The position numbers and the translations under genes are program-made. Below the pieces are notes generated by a model. The model saw nothing but the letters and a program-made list of their open reading frames with translations, made no database searches and was not told where the DNA came from. Of a stretch of 64,000 bases of DNA, positions 52,644 through 60,379 are shown in pieces (positions within the stretch are counted from its first letter, which is position 1; each line of letters begins with the position of its first letter). Source of the stretch: Streptomyces sp. DSM 15324 (lineage in GTDB: Bacteria; Actinomycetota; Actinomycetes; Streptomycetales; Streptomycetaceae); NCBI RefSeq assembly GCF_001514285.1, contig NZ_KQ949035.1, positions 1 through 64,000 on the forward strand, read 5' to 3'.

Positions 52644-53348
52644 TCATCCCACGGGCGCCTCGGGCACCGCGAGCGGGCCGATGCGGCGCCCCGTGACGGC
52701 GTACGGCTGGATCCGCACCCAGACGTCACGCCGGCCGCCGGCCCACGGGGTGCTGTGGACCTGCCGTGCGAGGCGCTGTGCCTCGCCGAGGTCGGTCACC
52801 ATGCGGGCGTGCCCGCGCACCAGGACGCTCCAGCCCTCGCTGAACACGTCGTCGATGCGGTCGACCTCGAAGGCGACGGGACAGCCGGCCGCCAGGGACG
52901 GCGTCGCGCCCCGCGCGGTCCTGAAGACGATCAAGCCGTCGACGACGCTGTAGTTGACGGGCACGATCACCGGCGCCTGAGCGGTGGGCACCGCCAGCCT
53001 GCCGACGCCGTGCGTGGCGAGCAGATCACCGCACTCGGTGCGGGTCAATTCGGTGAACTCGGGCGTGTGCCCGGCCCGTCCGGTGCCGGGCGGGAGGTCG
53101 GCGTGGCCACCGGTGAGGGCCGACACCGTGGTGCCCAGCACGCCCGCCAGGCTGAGCAGGGCGCCCCGGTTCGGGGCGGCTCCGGGATGCCGCTCCAGAT
53201 GGGCCAGGTAGCTGGGGGCCATGCCGGCCCGTTCAGCGGTCTCCCCCAGCGACAGTCCGAGCACGGCCCGCCGCGCGGCGAGCCGACGGCCCAGATCTCC
53301 GGCGGGTGGTCCTTCGGTGACCTGCGTCGGTGTCTGCTCGGCGGCCAT
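52644..53348 (-). CDS. helix-turn-helix plus PPOX-fold flavin-binding protein
   Basis: A 234-residue fusion. Residues about 15-80 are a Cro/XRE-type helix-turn-helix (LGLSLGETAERAGMAPSYLA; NRGALLSLAGVLGTTVSALT). Residues about 95-225 are a pyridoxamine 5'-phosphate oxidase-like split-barrel (LLATHGVGRLAVPTAQAPVI; VDRIDDVFSEGWSVLVRGHA) of the type that binds FMN or F420. The ATG at 53348 has AAGGA about 10 nt upstream. Two-domain proteins of this kind are typical of actinobacterial dormancy regions. Redox-dependent transcriptional control is a reasonable but untested idea. Confidence 0.85.
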   Translation of the reverse strand: MAAEQTPTQVTEGPPAGDLGRRLAARRAVLGLSLGETAERAGMAPSYLAHLERHPGAAPNRGALLSLAGVLGTTVSALTGGHADLPPGTGRAGHTPEFTELTRTECGDLLATHGVGRLAVPTAQAPVIVPVNYSVVDGLIVFRTARGATPSLAAGCPVAFEVDRIDDVFSEGWSVLVRGHARMVTDLGEAQRLARQVHSTPWAGGRRDVWVRIQPYAVTGRRIGPLAVPEAPVG

Positions 53349-53382
53349 GGCCGTCACGTCCTTTCGCGGTTGCGTGCAGGTG

Positions 53383-53457
53383 TGATGCGGGGATGTGCGA
53401 TGCGGGGATGTGCGGGTGTGTGGATGCTGCGATGCGGCGATGCGGCGATGCGGCGAT
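53383..53457. repeat. GATGCGG-type minisatellite upstream of the HTH-PPOX gene
   Basis: GATGCGGGGATGTGC occurs twice 14 nt apart, followed by GGTGTGTGGATGCT and then three to four copies of GCGATGCG. It fills most of the gap between the HTH-PPOX start and the flavodoxin-like stop on the same strand. No hairpin or SD is in it. Confidence 0.75.
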
Positions 53458-53470
53458 GGGTCGAAACGCC

Positions 53471-53968
53471 CTACGAGCGGTTCAGTTCGCGGGCGATCCC
53501 GTCCGCCCAGGTCTCGATCGCGGCGAAGTCCCGGTAGTCGCCGCCCTTGCCCGAGCGCAGGATCATCCTGGCCACCCGGCCCTTGGCCCCCTCTTCGAGG
53601 CACCCGCCGAACGTGATGTGCTCCCGGGCGTCCAGGCCCGTCATCGCCCGCCGCACCCCCCGTACGGGCGGGATGTCCCGCTCGGACGCCGAGGGGTCCA
53701 GCGGGCCGCTGCTGAAGAGCCAGACGGGGCGTCCGGCCAGCGTCCGGCGGTGGCGCCGCACGAACCGGCGGGCGTCCTTGTGCCAGCGCCCGGCGTACAG
53801 CCCGCCGCCGACCACCACGGCGTCGTACGGGGCCACGCTCGCGACGTCGCGCGCCGGGCGCGCCTCGACGGACAGCCCGCCCTTGCGCAGTACGTCGGCC
53901 ACCGCTTCGGCGATCTCCGCCGTCGAACCGTTGGTCGTCCCGTACGTGACCAGCACCTTGTCTGCCAT
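53471..53968 (-). CDS. flavodoxin-domain protein (HemG-like)
   Basis: A 165-residue FMN-binding protein. The phosphate loop is VLVTYGTTNGSTAEIAEAVA at the N-terminus; AVVVGGGLYAGRWHKDARRF and WLFSSGPLDPSA are the other flavin-contacting loops, the wording of the HemG/menaquinone-dependent flavodoxin group. A strong GGAGGAGG precedes the ATG. It is divergent from ppk2 with a shared promoter region containing two phased OsdR/DevR-like boxes. Role: electron transfer or quinone/porphyrin redox chemistry under low oxygen (inference). Confidence 0.88.
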   Translation of the reverse strand: MADKVLVTYGTTNGSTAEIAEAVADVLRKGGLSVEARPARDVASVAPYDAVVVGGGLYAGRWHKDARRFVRRHRRTLAGRPVWLFSSGPLDPSASERDIPPVRGVRRAMTGLDAREHITFGGCLEEGAKGRVARMILRSGKGGDYRDFAAIETWADGIARELNRS

Positions 53969-54050
53969 GACGGTTCGCCTCCTCCACGATCGGCTCCCGC
54001 GTCCGACGACACCGCGCGGGACCCTTCGATCGTCGCGCGCGGCGACGTGC

Positions 54051-54092
54051 GCGGGCAGGGGCCGGTCGGCCCCTGCCCGCGCCGATGGTCCC
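54051..54092. promoter_or_regulatory. paired OsdR/DevR-like boxes, one a 30-bp perfect palindrome
   Basis: Box 1: GGGCC-GGTC-GGCCC at 54059-54072, embedded in a perfect 30-bp palindrome (54051-54080) with 14-nt arms GCGGGCAGGGGCCG. Box 2: GCGCC-GATG-GTCCC at 54079-54092. Their centres (54065.5 and 54085.5) are exactly 20 bp apart. They lie between the divergent flavodoxin-like and ppk2 genes and could serve both. Confidence 0.7.
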
Positions 54093-54126
54093 GCCGGCCG
54101 GCGCCCGGGCGGGTAGCGTGACGTCC

Positions 54127-54930
54127 ATGTCCGGCAAGAAGGCGGCGGAGTTGCCGCGCAAGGTGTACGAGAAGGAACTGCTGCGTCTCCAGACGGAGTT
54201 GGTGAAGCTCCAGGAATGGGTGCGGGCGAACGGCGTCCGGCTGGTGGTGGTCTTCGAGGGGCGGGACGCGGCCGGCAAGGGCGGCACGATCAAACGGGTG
54301 GCCGAGCACCTCAATCCGCGCGTGGCCCGGATCGCAGCGCTTCCGAAGCCGACCGAGCGCGAGCGCACCCAGTGGTACTTCCAGCGGTACGTCGAGCATC
54401 TGCCGGCCGCTGGGGAGATCGTGCTGTTCGACCGGTCCTGGTACAACCGGGCCGGCGTCGAGCAGGTGATGGGATTCTGCTCGAAGGAGGAGCACGAGCT
54501 CTTCCTGCGCCAGTGCCCGATCTTCGAGCGGATGCTGATCGAGGACGGCATCCTGCTGCGGAAGTACTGGTTCTCGGTGAGCGACACCGAGCAGCAGGAT
54601 CGGTTCCGGCGCCGGCTGGAGGACCCGCTGCGGCGCTGGAAGCTGTCGCCGATGGACCTGGAGTCGATCAGCCGCTGGGAGGCGTACTCCCGGGCGAAGG
54701 ACGAGATGATGGTGCACACCGACATCTCCGAGGCGCCCTGGTACGTCGTCGAGAGCGACGACAAGCGCGCGGCCCGGCTGAACATGATCGCCCATCTGCT
54801 GTCGACGGTGCCGTACCACGAGGTGCCGCCGCCGGTGCTGGAGCTGCCGCAGCGGCCGCCGTCGACCGGCTACCAGCGCTCGCCGCGCGATCTGCGGACG
54901 TACGTCCCCGATCACGCGGCGGCTCTCTGA
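54127..54930 (+). CDS. ppk2: polyphosphate kinase 2 (class I PPK2)
   Basis: A 267-residue kinase transferring phosphate between polyphosphate and nucleoside diphosphates. Walker A VFEGRDAAGKGGTIKR, then EHLNPRVARIAALPKPTERE and QWYFQRYVEHLPAAGEIVLF; Walker B FDRSWYNRAGVEQVMG, and the lid region EDPLRRWKLSPMDLESISRW. A single PPK2 domain of normal length. The ATG at 54127 gives the usual N-terminus; a GTG three codons earlier is possible. It lies 35 bp from a phased pair of boxes and fits an energy role in dormancy. Confidence 0.93.
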   Translation: MSGKKAAELPRKVYEKELLRLQTELVKLQEWVRANGVRLVVVFEGRDAAGKGGTIKRVAEHLNPRVARIAALPKPTERERTQWYFQRYVEHLPAAGEIVLFDRSWYNRAGVEQVMGFCSKEEHELFLRQCPIFERMLIEDGILLRKYWFSVSDTEQQDRFRRRLEDPLRRWKLSPMDLESISRWEAYSRAKDEMMVHTDISEAPWYVVESDDKRAARLNMIAHLLSTVPYHEVPPPVLELPQRPPSTGYQRSPRDLRTYVPDHAAAL

Positions 54931-54937
54931 GCGCCCA

Positions 54938-55813
54938 TCACTCCGGTTCGGGCACCACCGCGACGGCGCAGGCCGCCCGGTGCAGGACCCCGTGGGCGAC
55001 CCGGCCGAGCTGGAGCCCGAGGTGGCCGTGGGTGCGCCGGGCGCCGACCACCAGCAGGCCGGCGTCCCGGGCGGCGTCGAGGAGGACGTCACGGGCCGGG
55101 CCCTCGACGGTACGGCGGCGCAGCTCGACGTCGGCCGGGACGTCCGCCAGGGCCTCCTCCAGGGCCTCGGCGGCGTGCTCCTCGTGCAGGCGCGCCGGCT
55201 CCCCGCTCAGCAGGGGGTGCTCCACGCTCTCCCTCGCGGGGCAGCGCCAAGCCCGTACGGCGTCCAGGGGCACCCGGTGCAGCCGCGCCTCCGCGACGGC
55301 GAAGCGCACCGCCGCCGAGTCCTTGCCGTGCGCTCCGACGCCCAGCACGACCGGGCCGTGGGTCCCCGCGCCGACGCCGTCGCCGGCGCCGCGGACCACG
55401 ATCACCGGGCAGTGCGCGTGCGCGGCCACGGCGAGGCTGACGGAGCCGAGGAGCAGCTCGCGGACGCTGCCGCGGCCCCGGGTGCCGAGCACCAGCGCGG
55501 AGGCGGCGCGCCCCTCCCGCACCAGGACGTACTCGGGCTCCTCGGCGACCACCTCGGCCGACACCGCAAGCTCCGGCCGCCGCTCGCGGGCCCGGCGGGC
55601 GGCCACCGCCACGATGTCGTCGGCCCTGACCTCCTCGGCGGGCTTGTGGTCGCCGGCGAGCGCCGTGCCCTCGTAGCGCTCCCAGAGGGAGGCGTACACC
55701 ACCCGCAGCGGCACCCGGCGCAGCGCGGCCTCGTCGGCGGCCCGGTCCACGGCGTGCAGGCTCGGCGCGGAGCCGTCCACGCCGACCACGACCGGCCGTT
55801 CGCCGGTCGTCAC
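54938..55813 (-). CDS. universal stress protein, tandem UspA domains
   Basis: A 291-residue protein of two UspA folds (residues about 5-145 and 155-290). The first starts VVVGVDGSAPSLHAVDRAAD and contains the ATP-binding pattern ALVLGTRGRGSVRELLLGSV; the second starts VVLGVGAHGKDSAAVRFAVA and has LLVVGARRTHGHLGLQLGRV. The GTG start overlaps the alcohol dehydrogenase stop by 4 nt (GTGA), and the gene is the last of an Usp-Adh-Usp operon. Convergent with ppk2, 7 nt apart. USPs of this kind are markers of DevR/OsdR regulons. Confidence 0.92.
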   Translation of the reverse strand: MTTGERPVVVGVDGSAPSLHAVDRAADEAALRRVPLRVVYASLWERYEGTALAGDHKPAEEVRADDIVAVAARRARERRPELAVSAEVVAEEPEYVLVREGRAASALVLGTRGRGSVRELLLGSVSLAVAAHAHCPVIVVRGAGDGVGAGTHGPVVLGVGAHGKDSAAVRFAVAEARLHRVPLDAVRAWRCPARESVEHPLLSGEPARLHEEHAAEALEEALADVPADVELRRRTVEGPARDVLLDAARDAGLLVVGARRTHGHLGLQLGRVAHGVLHRAACAVAVVPEPE

Positions 55814-56832
55814 CGGTGCGCCCCGAGGTCGAAGACGATCCGGGCCTTGACCTCACCGCGCAGCACGGCCTCGATCGACTCGTTGACGCTCTCCAGCGGG
55901 CGGATCTCGTGGATGACCCGGGTGCGGCCGGCCGCGTGCAGCTGGAACACCTCGGCGAGGTCCTGGCGGGTGCCGACGATCGACCCGATGACGGAGGTGC
56001 CGCCCAGGACCGTGTCGAAGATGGGAAGGCGGACCGTGCCGTGCGCGGGCAGGGCGACCATGACCAGCTTGCCGCCGCGCCGCAGACCGGAATGGACGGC
56101 GGAGAAGGCGGCCTCGTCCACGGCCAGCGCGATCGCCGCGTGGGCGCCGCCGTACCGCTTGAGCACCTCGCCCACGTCGTCCTTGCGGGCGTCGACGAGG
56201 ATGTCCGCGCCGAGCTCGGCGGCCAGGTCGAGCTTCTCGTCGGTGACGTCGATCGCGGCGACGGTGGCGCCGGCGATCTTCGCGTACTGCACGGCGAGAT
56301 GGCCGAGCCCGCCGACGCCGGACACCGCGACGAGCTGCGCCGGCCGCACGCCGGCGACCTTCAGCGCCTTGTACGTCGTGACGCCCGCGCAGGTCAGCGG
56401 GGCGGCGTCGAAGGGGCTGACGCCGTCGGGCACGGGTTGCGCGAAGTCGGCCCGGGCCAGCATCTTCCCAGCGTACCCGCCGTCACAGCCGTAACCGGTG
56501 TTGACCTGCTGCTCGCACAGGGTCTCCCAGCCCGACAGACAGTGCTCGCAGCGTCCGCACGCCGTGCCCAGCCACGGCACGGCGACACGCTGTCCGACGG
56601 CGAGGTGGGTGACGCCCTCGCCGAGCTTCTCGACCAGGCCGACGCCCTCGTGACCCGGCACGAACGGCGGGCTCGGCTTCACGGGCCAGTCTCCGTGCGC
56701 GGCGTGGATGTCGGTGTGGCAGAGCCCGGAGGCCTCCACCCGGACCCGGACCTGACCGGGACCCGGTTCGGGGTCGGGGCGCTCCTCGATGACCAGCGGC
56801 TCGCCGAACGCTCGGACGACTGCTGCCTTCAT
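55810..56832 (-). CDS. adhP: zinc-dependent alcohol dehydrogenase (AdhP type)
   Basis: A 340-residue MDR dehydrogenase. Catalytic zinc ligands are in ASGLCHTDIHAAHGDWP and VPGHEGVGLVEKLG; the structural zinc is held by four Cys in GTACGRCEHCLSGWETLCEQ. The NAD site is AVSGVGGLGHLAVQYAKIAG. It is the middle gene of a minus-strand operon between two universal stress proteins, coupled to the downstream one. S. coelicolor has the same Usp-Adh-Usp order in its dormancy region as I recall. Likely role: NAD recycling by alcohol formation when respiration is limited. Confidence 0.93.
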   Translation of the reverse strand: MKAAVVRAFGEPLVIEERPDPEPGPGQVRVRVEASGLCHTDIHAAHGDWPVKPSPPFVPGHEGVGLVEKLGEGVTHLAVGQRVAVPWLGTACGRCEHCLSGWETLCEQQVNTGYGCDGGYAGKMLARADFAQPVPDGVSPFDAAPLTCAGVTTYKALKVAGVRPAQLVAVSGVGGLGHLAVQYAKIAGATVAAIDVTDEKLDLAAELGADILVDARKDDVGEVLKRYGGAHAAIALAVDEAAFSAVHSGLRRGGKLVMVALPAHGTVRLPIFDTVLGGTSVIGSIVGTRQDLAEVFQLHAAGRTRVIHEIRPLESVNESIEAVLRGEVKARIVFDLGAHR

Positions 56833-56857
56833 GGGGTCAACTCCTGTGGGTGACGCG

Positions 56858-57802
56858 TCAGTCGTGGGGGACCACGGCGACGGGGACGGTGGCGTGGTGC
56901 AGGACCGCGTGGGTGACATGGCCGATGTGGCTGCCGACCGGGTTGCGGCGGGCCCGCCGGCCGACGACGACGAGGGAGGCCTCGCGCGAGGCGTCAACGA
57001 GATGGACCGAGGGGCTGCCGTAGCGGGTGACCTCGACGGTCTCCACGCCCGGGAACCTGGTCCGCCAGGGGCTGAGCGCCTTGGCGAGATCCTCGGCGGC
57101 GCTGAGGGCCAGTGCCTCGTGCAGGGCGGGGTTGGCGGGGGTGCCGTAGGCGTAGTACGGCGGCGGGTTCCAGGCGTGGACGACCCGCAGCGCGGTCTCG
57201 CGGCGCAGGGCGGCGTCGAACGCGAACGCGATGAGCGTCTCGTCCGGGTGCGCGGTGTCGAGCCCGAGGACCACGGGCCGGAAGGGCGTCGCGGCGGACG
57301 GGATGCCGACCGGGTCCGGCTCGTGCTCGTCGGCGGCCTGTTGCAGCGCCCGCACCAGCACCACGGGACGCTCGGCGTGCGCGACGACCGACAGGCCGAC
57401 CGAGCCGACGATGAATCCGCCCGGGCCGCTGAGGCCGCGCGAGCCGAGGACGAGCAGGTCGGCGTCCTTCGCCGCCTCGGGGAGCACGTCCGCGGGGTGG
57501 CCGTAGAGCTGCTCGGTGATCACCTCGAGGCCGGGGTGGCGCAGGGCGATGCCCTCGGCGGCCTCGCGCGGGATGCTCCCCCAGCCTTCGGCCGGGGGTA
57601 CCCCCATCTCGCTTCGCTCGGTCCAGTGCTGCTGGGTCTCCGCGCCGAGGAGCGGGGCCTGGGCCATCGGCTCCGGCACCGGCTCCCAGACATGGACGAG
57701 CTTCAGCGGCAGGCTGCGCAGGGCCGACTCGCGGGCCGCCCACTCGGCGGCGGCCCGGCTCTCGGGCGAGCCGTCGAGGCCTGCGGTGACAGTGCGGAGC
57801 AT
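56858..57802 (-). CDS. universal stress protein with an in-frame repeat-derived insertion
   Basis: A 314-residue tandem-UspA protein (VTAGLDGSPESRAAAEWAAR at the start; DLLVLGSRGLSGPGGFIVGS and VVLGLDTAHPDETLIAFAF marking the two domains; SLVVVGRRARRNPVGSHIGH at the end). Between HW and IPREAAEG of the first domain lies TERSEMGVPPAEGWGS, encoded by a palindromic element of the type found between genes in many streptomycetes. The insertion is in frame, so the gene looks functional, but a surface loop is extended by about 15 residues. The ATG has GGAGG 8 nt upstream, and two 20-bp-spaced OsdR/DevR-like boxes lie further upstream. Confidence 0.9.
   Translation of the reverse strand: MLRTVTAGLDGSPESRAAAEWAARESALRSLPLKLVHVWEPVPEPMAQAPLLGAETQQHWTERSEMGVPPAEGWGSIPREAAEGIALRHPGLEVITEQLYGHPADVLPEAAKDADLLVLGSRGLSGPGGFIVGSVGLSVVAHAERPVVLVRALQQAADEHEPDPVGIPSAATPFRPVVLGLDTAHPDETLIAFAFDAALRRETALRVVHAWNPPPYYAYGTPANPALHEALALSAAEDLAKALSPWRTRFPGVETVEVTRYGSPSVHLVDASREASLVVVGRRARRNPVGSHIGHVTHAVLHHATVPVAVVPHD
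57576..57627. mobile_element. short palindromic repeat inserted in a universal stress protein gene
   Basis: An imperfect hairpin CCCCC-A-GCC-TTC-GGC-C-GGGGG at about 57578-57597 is followed by TACCCCCATCTCGCTTCGCT, creating also the palindrome GGGGGTACCCCC. The sequence is of the kind recalled as a repeated intergenic element in Streptomyces genomes (reading GVPPAEG when translated). It lies wholly inside a coding sequence here and keeps the frame. Exact element borders cannot be set without a genome comparison. Confidence 0.6.
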
Positions 57803-57866
57803 GATCTCCACCTCCTGGGACAAGGGATCCGATTCCAGCGTGGTTCTCCGGGATCCGCGGCGGCAG

Positions 57867-57900
57867 GGGCCGGTGGTCCCGGGTGGGGCCCGACGGTCCC
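57867..57900. promoter_or_regulatory. paired OsdR/DevR-like boxes of the Usp-Adh-Usp operon
   Basis: GGGCC-GGTG-GTCCC at 57867-57880 and GGCCC-GACG-GTCCC at 57887-57900; centres 57873.5 and 57893.5, exactly 20 bp apart. They start 65 bp upstream of the universal stress protein ATG on the minus strand, the position expected for activation by a DevR-type regulator. Confidence 0.7.
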
Positions 57901-58040
57901 GGCCCCGGACGGTTGTGGCGCCCTCAGGGCGAGGTGCGAGCGGCCGGGGCCGGCGCCCCGGGACGGTCCGGTCGCCCGGCCGACTCGACGCGGCGCCTTC
58001 CGCCCGGGGCCTGGGCGGCAGAAGCCGGTGCCCCGGGAAG

Positions 58041-58340
58041 GGTCCGCCCGCCCGGCCGACGAACCCCGACGACGTGCCGCCTCCCACACCCGGCCGGACG
58101 ACACACAACCGAAGCCCCGCCAAGCTCCGACCGCCCACCGGACCGGACGCGGCACCGCCATCCACCGCGGCCCAACGGCAAGGCCCGGCACCCCCGGAAA
58201 AGCCCGCCCGCCCGGCCGACGAACCCCGACGGCATGGCGCACCTCCCGCACGAGGCCGGGCGGCACAAGACCGAAGCCCGGGCAAGCTCCGACCGCCCAC
58301 CCGACTCGATCCGGCGCCTGCGCTGTCGAACCGTGCCAGG
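58041..58340. repeat. about 161-bp imperfect tandem repeat between two stress-protein genes
   Basis: CCCGCCCGGCCGACGAACCC occurs at about 58048 and again 160 bp later; GACC(or AACC)GAAGCCC..CAAGCTCCGACCGCCCAC occurs near 58110 and again 162 bp later. A weaker third copy may begin near 57990. No SD or likely start lies in it, and both neighbouring genes are complete, so it is non-coding. It fills most of the 652-nt gap 57803-58454 together with the paired boxes. Confidence 0.65.
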
Positions 58341-58454
58341 GCGCCCGCCCGCAGCCCAAGGCCCCGACGGCAGGAGCCGACCAACCCGGCCGACGCCCCC
58401 GAGGCCCGGACGGCGGGAGCCGGTGACCCGGGGTGGGCCGGGCGGGGGGCGTCG

Positions 58455-59369
58455 TCAGTCGTGCGGGACCACCGCGACCGGTGCCGAGGCGTGTTGCAGG
58501 ACGGCGTGGGTGACGGGGCCGATGCGGCCGCCGGCCGGGGTGCGGCGACGCGCGCGGCCCACGACGACCAGGGCGGCGTCCCGGGAGGCGTGCACCAGAT
58601 GGCGGCCGGCGCCGCCCACGACCGCCTGCTCCCGGACCTCGACACCGGGGAACTTGTCCCGCCACGGCCGCAGGGCCTCGGTCAGCCCCTGCCGCGCCTC
58701 CGCCGCCAGCTCGGCGTTGAGACCGGCGTCCAGGACGGCGCCGTAACCGTAGACGGCCGCCGGGTTCCAGCCGTGCAGGACCCGCAGCCTCGCGACGCGG
58801 CGGCGGGCGGCCTCGAAGGCGAACTCGATCACCGCGGCGGCCGGGTCGGCGACGTCCAGGCCGAGCACCACGTCGCGGTACGGCGTGGTCTCGGAGGCGG
58901 CTCCGGCGGCGTCCGGCAGATGCTCGTCCTCGGCGCGCTCCCCGGCCCGGACGAGGACGACGGGCCGCTCGGAGCGCGCCACGACGGCCTGGGCGACGGA
59001 GCCGACGAGGAACCCGGTGACCGTGCCGAGGCCGCGGGACCCCAGGACCAGCAGGTCGGCATGCGAGGCGGCGGACAGCAGGGCGGGCACCGCCTCCTGC
59101 CGGGTCTCCTCGGCGGTGATCCGCAGATCGGGGCGGCGCAGCACGAGCCGGGACTCCGTCTCCCGGAGCAGGCGCGCGGCCCAGTCGCGCTGCCCGGCGA
59201 GCACCCCGGGGGCGGGGATGCCGCCGAGCGGCGCGTACAGGGGGACCACCGGTTCCTCGGCGTGGACGAGCCGCAGGAGTGCCTCCTGCTGGGCCGCCTC
59301 GCGGGCGGCCCAGTCCGCGGCGGCGAGACTCTCGGGCGAGCCGTCGAGACCGACGGTGATGACGGACAT
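58455..59369 (-). CDS. universal stress protein, tandem UspA domains
   Basis: A 304-residue protein with two UspA folds: MSVITVGLDGSPESLAAADW and LLVLGSRGLGTVTGFLVGSV in the first, VVLGLDVADPAAAVIEFAFE and ALVVVGRARRRTPAGGRIGP in the second. It is a paralogue of the 314-residue stress protein but lacks the inserted segment, which helps define the insertion there. Two phased boxes lie 60-95 bp upstream of the ATG, so it is transcribed from its own promoter. Confidence 0.93.
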   Translation of the reverse strand: MSVITVGLDGSPESLAAADWAAREAAQQEALLRLVHAEEPVVPLYAPLGGIPAPGVLAGQRDWAARLLRETESRLVLRRPDLRITAEETRQEAVPALLSAASHADLLVLGSRGLGTVTGFLVGSVAQAVVARSERPVVLVRAGERAEDEHLPDAAGAASETTPYRDVVLGLDVADPAAAVIEFAFEAARRRVARLRVLHGWNPAAVYGYGAVLDAGLNAELAAEARQGLTEALRPWRDKFPGVEVREQAVVGGAGRHLVHASRDAALVVVGRARRRTPAGGRIGPVTHAVLQHASAPVAVVPHD

Positions 59370-59429
59370 GTGCAGACCTCCTTGGGGGATGCACCGCGAG
59401 TCTCCGGCGCGGTGCCTCCGGGACGGCAG

Positions 59430-59463
59430 GGGCCTGAGGTCCCTGCCGGGGACCGAACGGCCC
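59430..59463. promoter_or_regulatory. paired OsdR/DevR-like boxes of the third stress protein
   Basis: GGGCC-TGAG-GTCCC at 59430-59443 and GGACC-GAAC-GGCCC at 59450-59463, centres 20 bp apart, 60 bp upstream of the ATG on the minus strand. Same spacing and same distance to the start as in front of the Usp-Adh-Usp operon. Confidence 0.7.
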
Positions 59464-59512
59464 TGTCATGGCCCTCAAGTGACGACCCGTCAGATACGGA
59501 CTGGGCGTGCCG

Positions 59513-60241
59513 TCAGTCGTGCAGCAGGCCGGGGAGGGAGTCCGGGGCCGGGAGGTGGATCCAGCCCTCGGTGCGTGCGGGGCCCGCATCCTCGGCGGTG
59601 GGCCACGTGGTGCGCCCCACACCGACCGCGCGGGCGGTCAGTGAGGCGATGAGCGCGTCGTAGGCGTCCCGGTCGGAGGCGTACGTCAGCCGTGCCGGGC
59701 CGGAGAGGTACAGCCAGGGCGCGGCGGAGGTCAGTTCGTCCACGGTGCCGAGGGGCAGGCCCCACCGATGACGGGAGGCGGCGGGATACACCTCCGCCAC
59801 CCGGCCGGCCCCCGTGCGGTCCACCGGGTGGCCGAGCCGGGCCAGCCGGGCCTGGAGGCGGGCCCAGCGGGCGGCGACGGAGCCGAGCTTGTCGAAGGAG
59901 ACCGACAGCGGGAAGCGCGGGGCGTGCGGGGCGACGAGCAGATCGGTGCGGCGGTAGCGCAGGGCGCGGAGGTCGTCGTCGCCCTCGGTGTCCCGGCCCG
60001 GCCAGTCGGGGTGCGGTGCGGCGTGGGCGGCCATCGCCTCGACGAAGGCGACGGGCCAGCCGAAGGGACAGTCCACGCCGGCCCGGTCCCCCTCCCCCAG
60101 GCCGGTGAGCAGCTCCAGCAGGCGTTCGTCCGCGCAGCGCAGCACCGGGGCGTGCACGACGGCACGCCCCCCGGACCAGTCGATCACGGACACGGCGGTA
60201 CGACGGGGGCGCGCGGAGAGGTCCACGCCGACGGTGCGCAT
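59513..60241 (-). CDS. DUF429-family protein
   Basis: A 242-residue protein with an RNase H-like N-terminus: TVGVDLSARPRRTAVSVIDW with the first acidic residue, and VDCPFGWPVAFVEAM with a second; the middle has RYRRTDLLV and VAEVYPAASRHRWGLPLG typical of DUF429. DUF429 proteins are predicted nucleases of unknown role. The ATG at 60241 gives the usual MRTVGVDLSA beginning. One OsdR/DevR-like box lies 34 bp upstream, so the gene may belong to the dormancy regulon. Confidence 0.82.
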   Translation of the reverse strand: MRTVGVDLSARPRRTAVSVIDWSGGRAVVHAPVLRCADERLLELLTGLGEGDRAGVDCPFGWPVAFVEAMAAHAAPHPDWPGRDTEGDDDLRALRYRRTDLLVAPHAPRFPLSVSFDKLGSVAARWARLQARLARLGHPVDRTGAGRVAEVYPAASRHRWGLPLGTVDELTSAAPWLYLSGPARLTYASDRDAYDALIASLTARAVGVGRTTWPTAEDAGPARTEGWIHLPAPDSLPGLLHD

Positions 60242-60274
60242 GCCGTCAGGATGCCCGGTCCGGGACCGGGGCCG

Positions 60275-60317
60275 GGGCCGACCGGCCCGCGCCGGGTGCC
60301 GGAGGGCCCATGGTCCG
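60275..60317. promoter_or_regulatory. two OsdR/DevR-like boxes between DUF429 and CNB genes
   Basis: GGGCC-GACC-GGCCC at 60275-60288 and GGGCC-CATG-GTCCG at 60304-60317, centres 29 bp apart. They lie between divergent genes; the second is 63 bp from the CNB-protein ATG, matching the distance seen at the stress-protein promoters. Confidence 0.6.
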
Positions 60318-60379
60318 CCCGCGGGCGCCGGGAACATGCTGGACATGGCAGATCCCGCCGACCAGCCCGGAGGCACGCC

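Noticed and set aside
57703..59622. Long minus-strand and plus-strand frames through the 161-bp repeat region and a stress-protein gene
   Set aside because: They pass through non-coding tandem repeats and out-of-frame USP sequence; no SD or domain.
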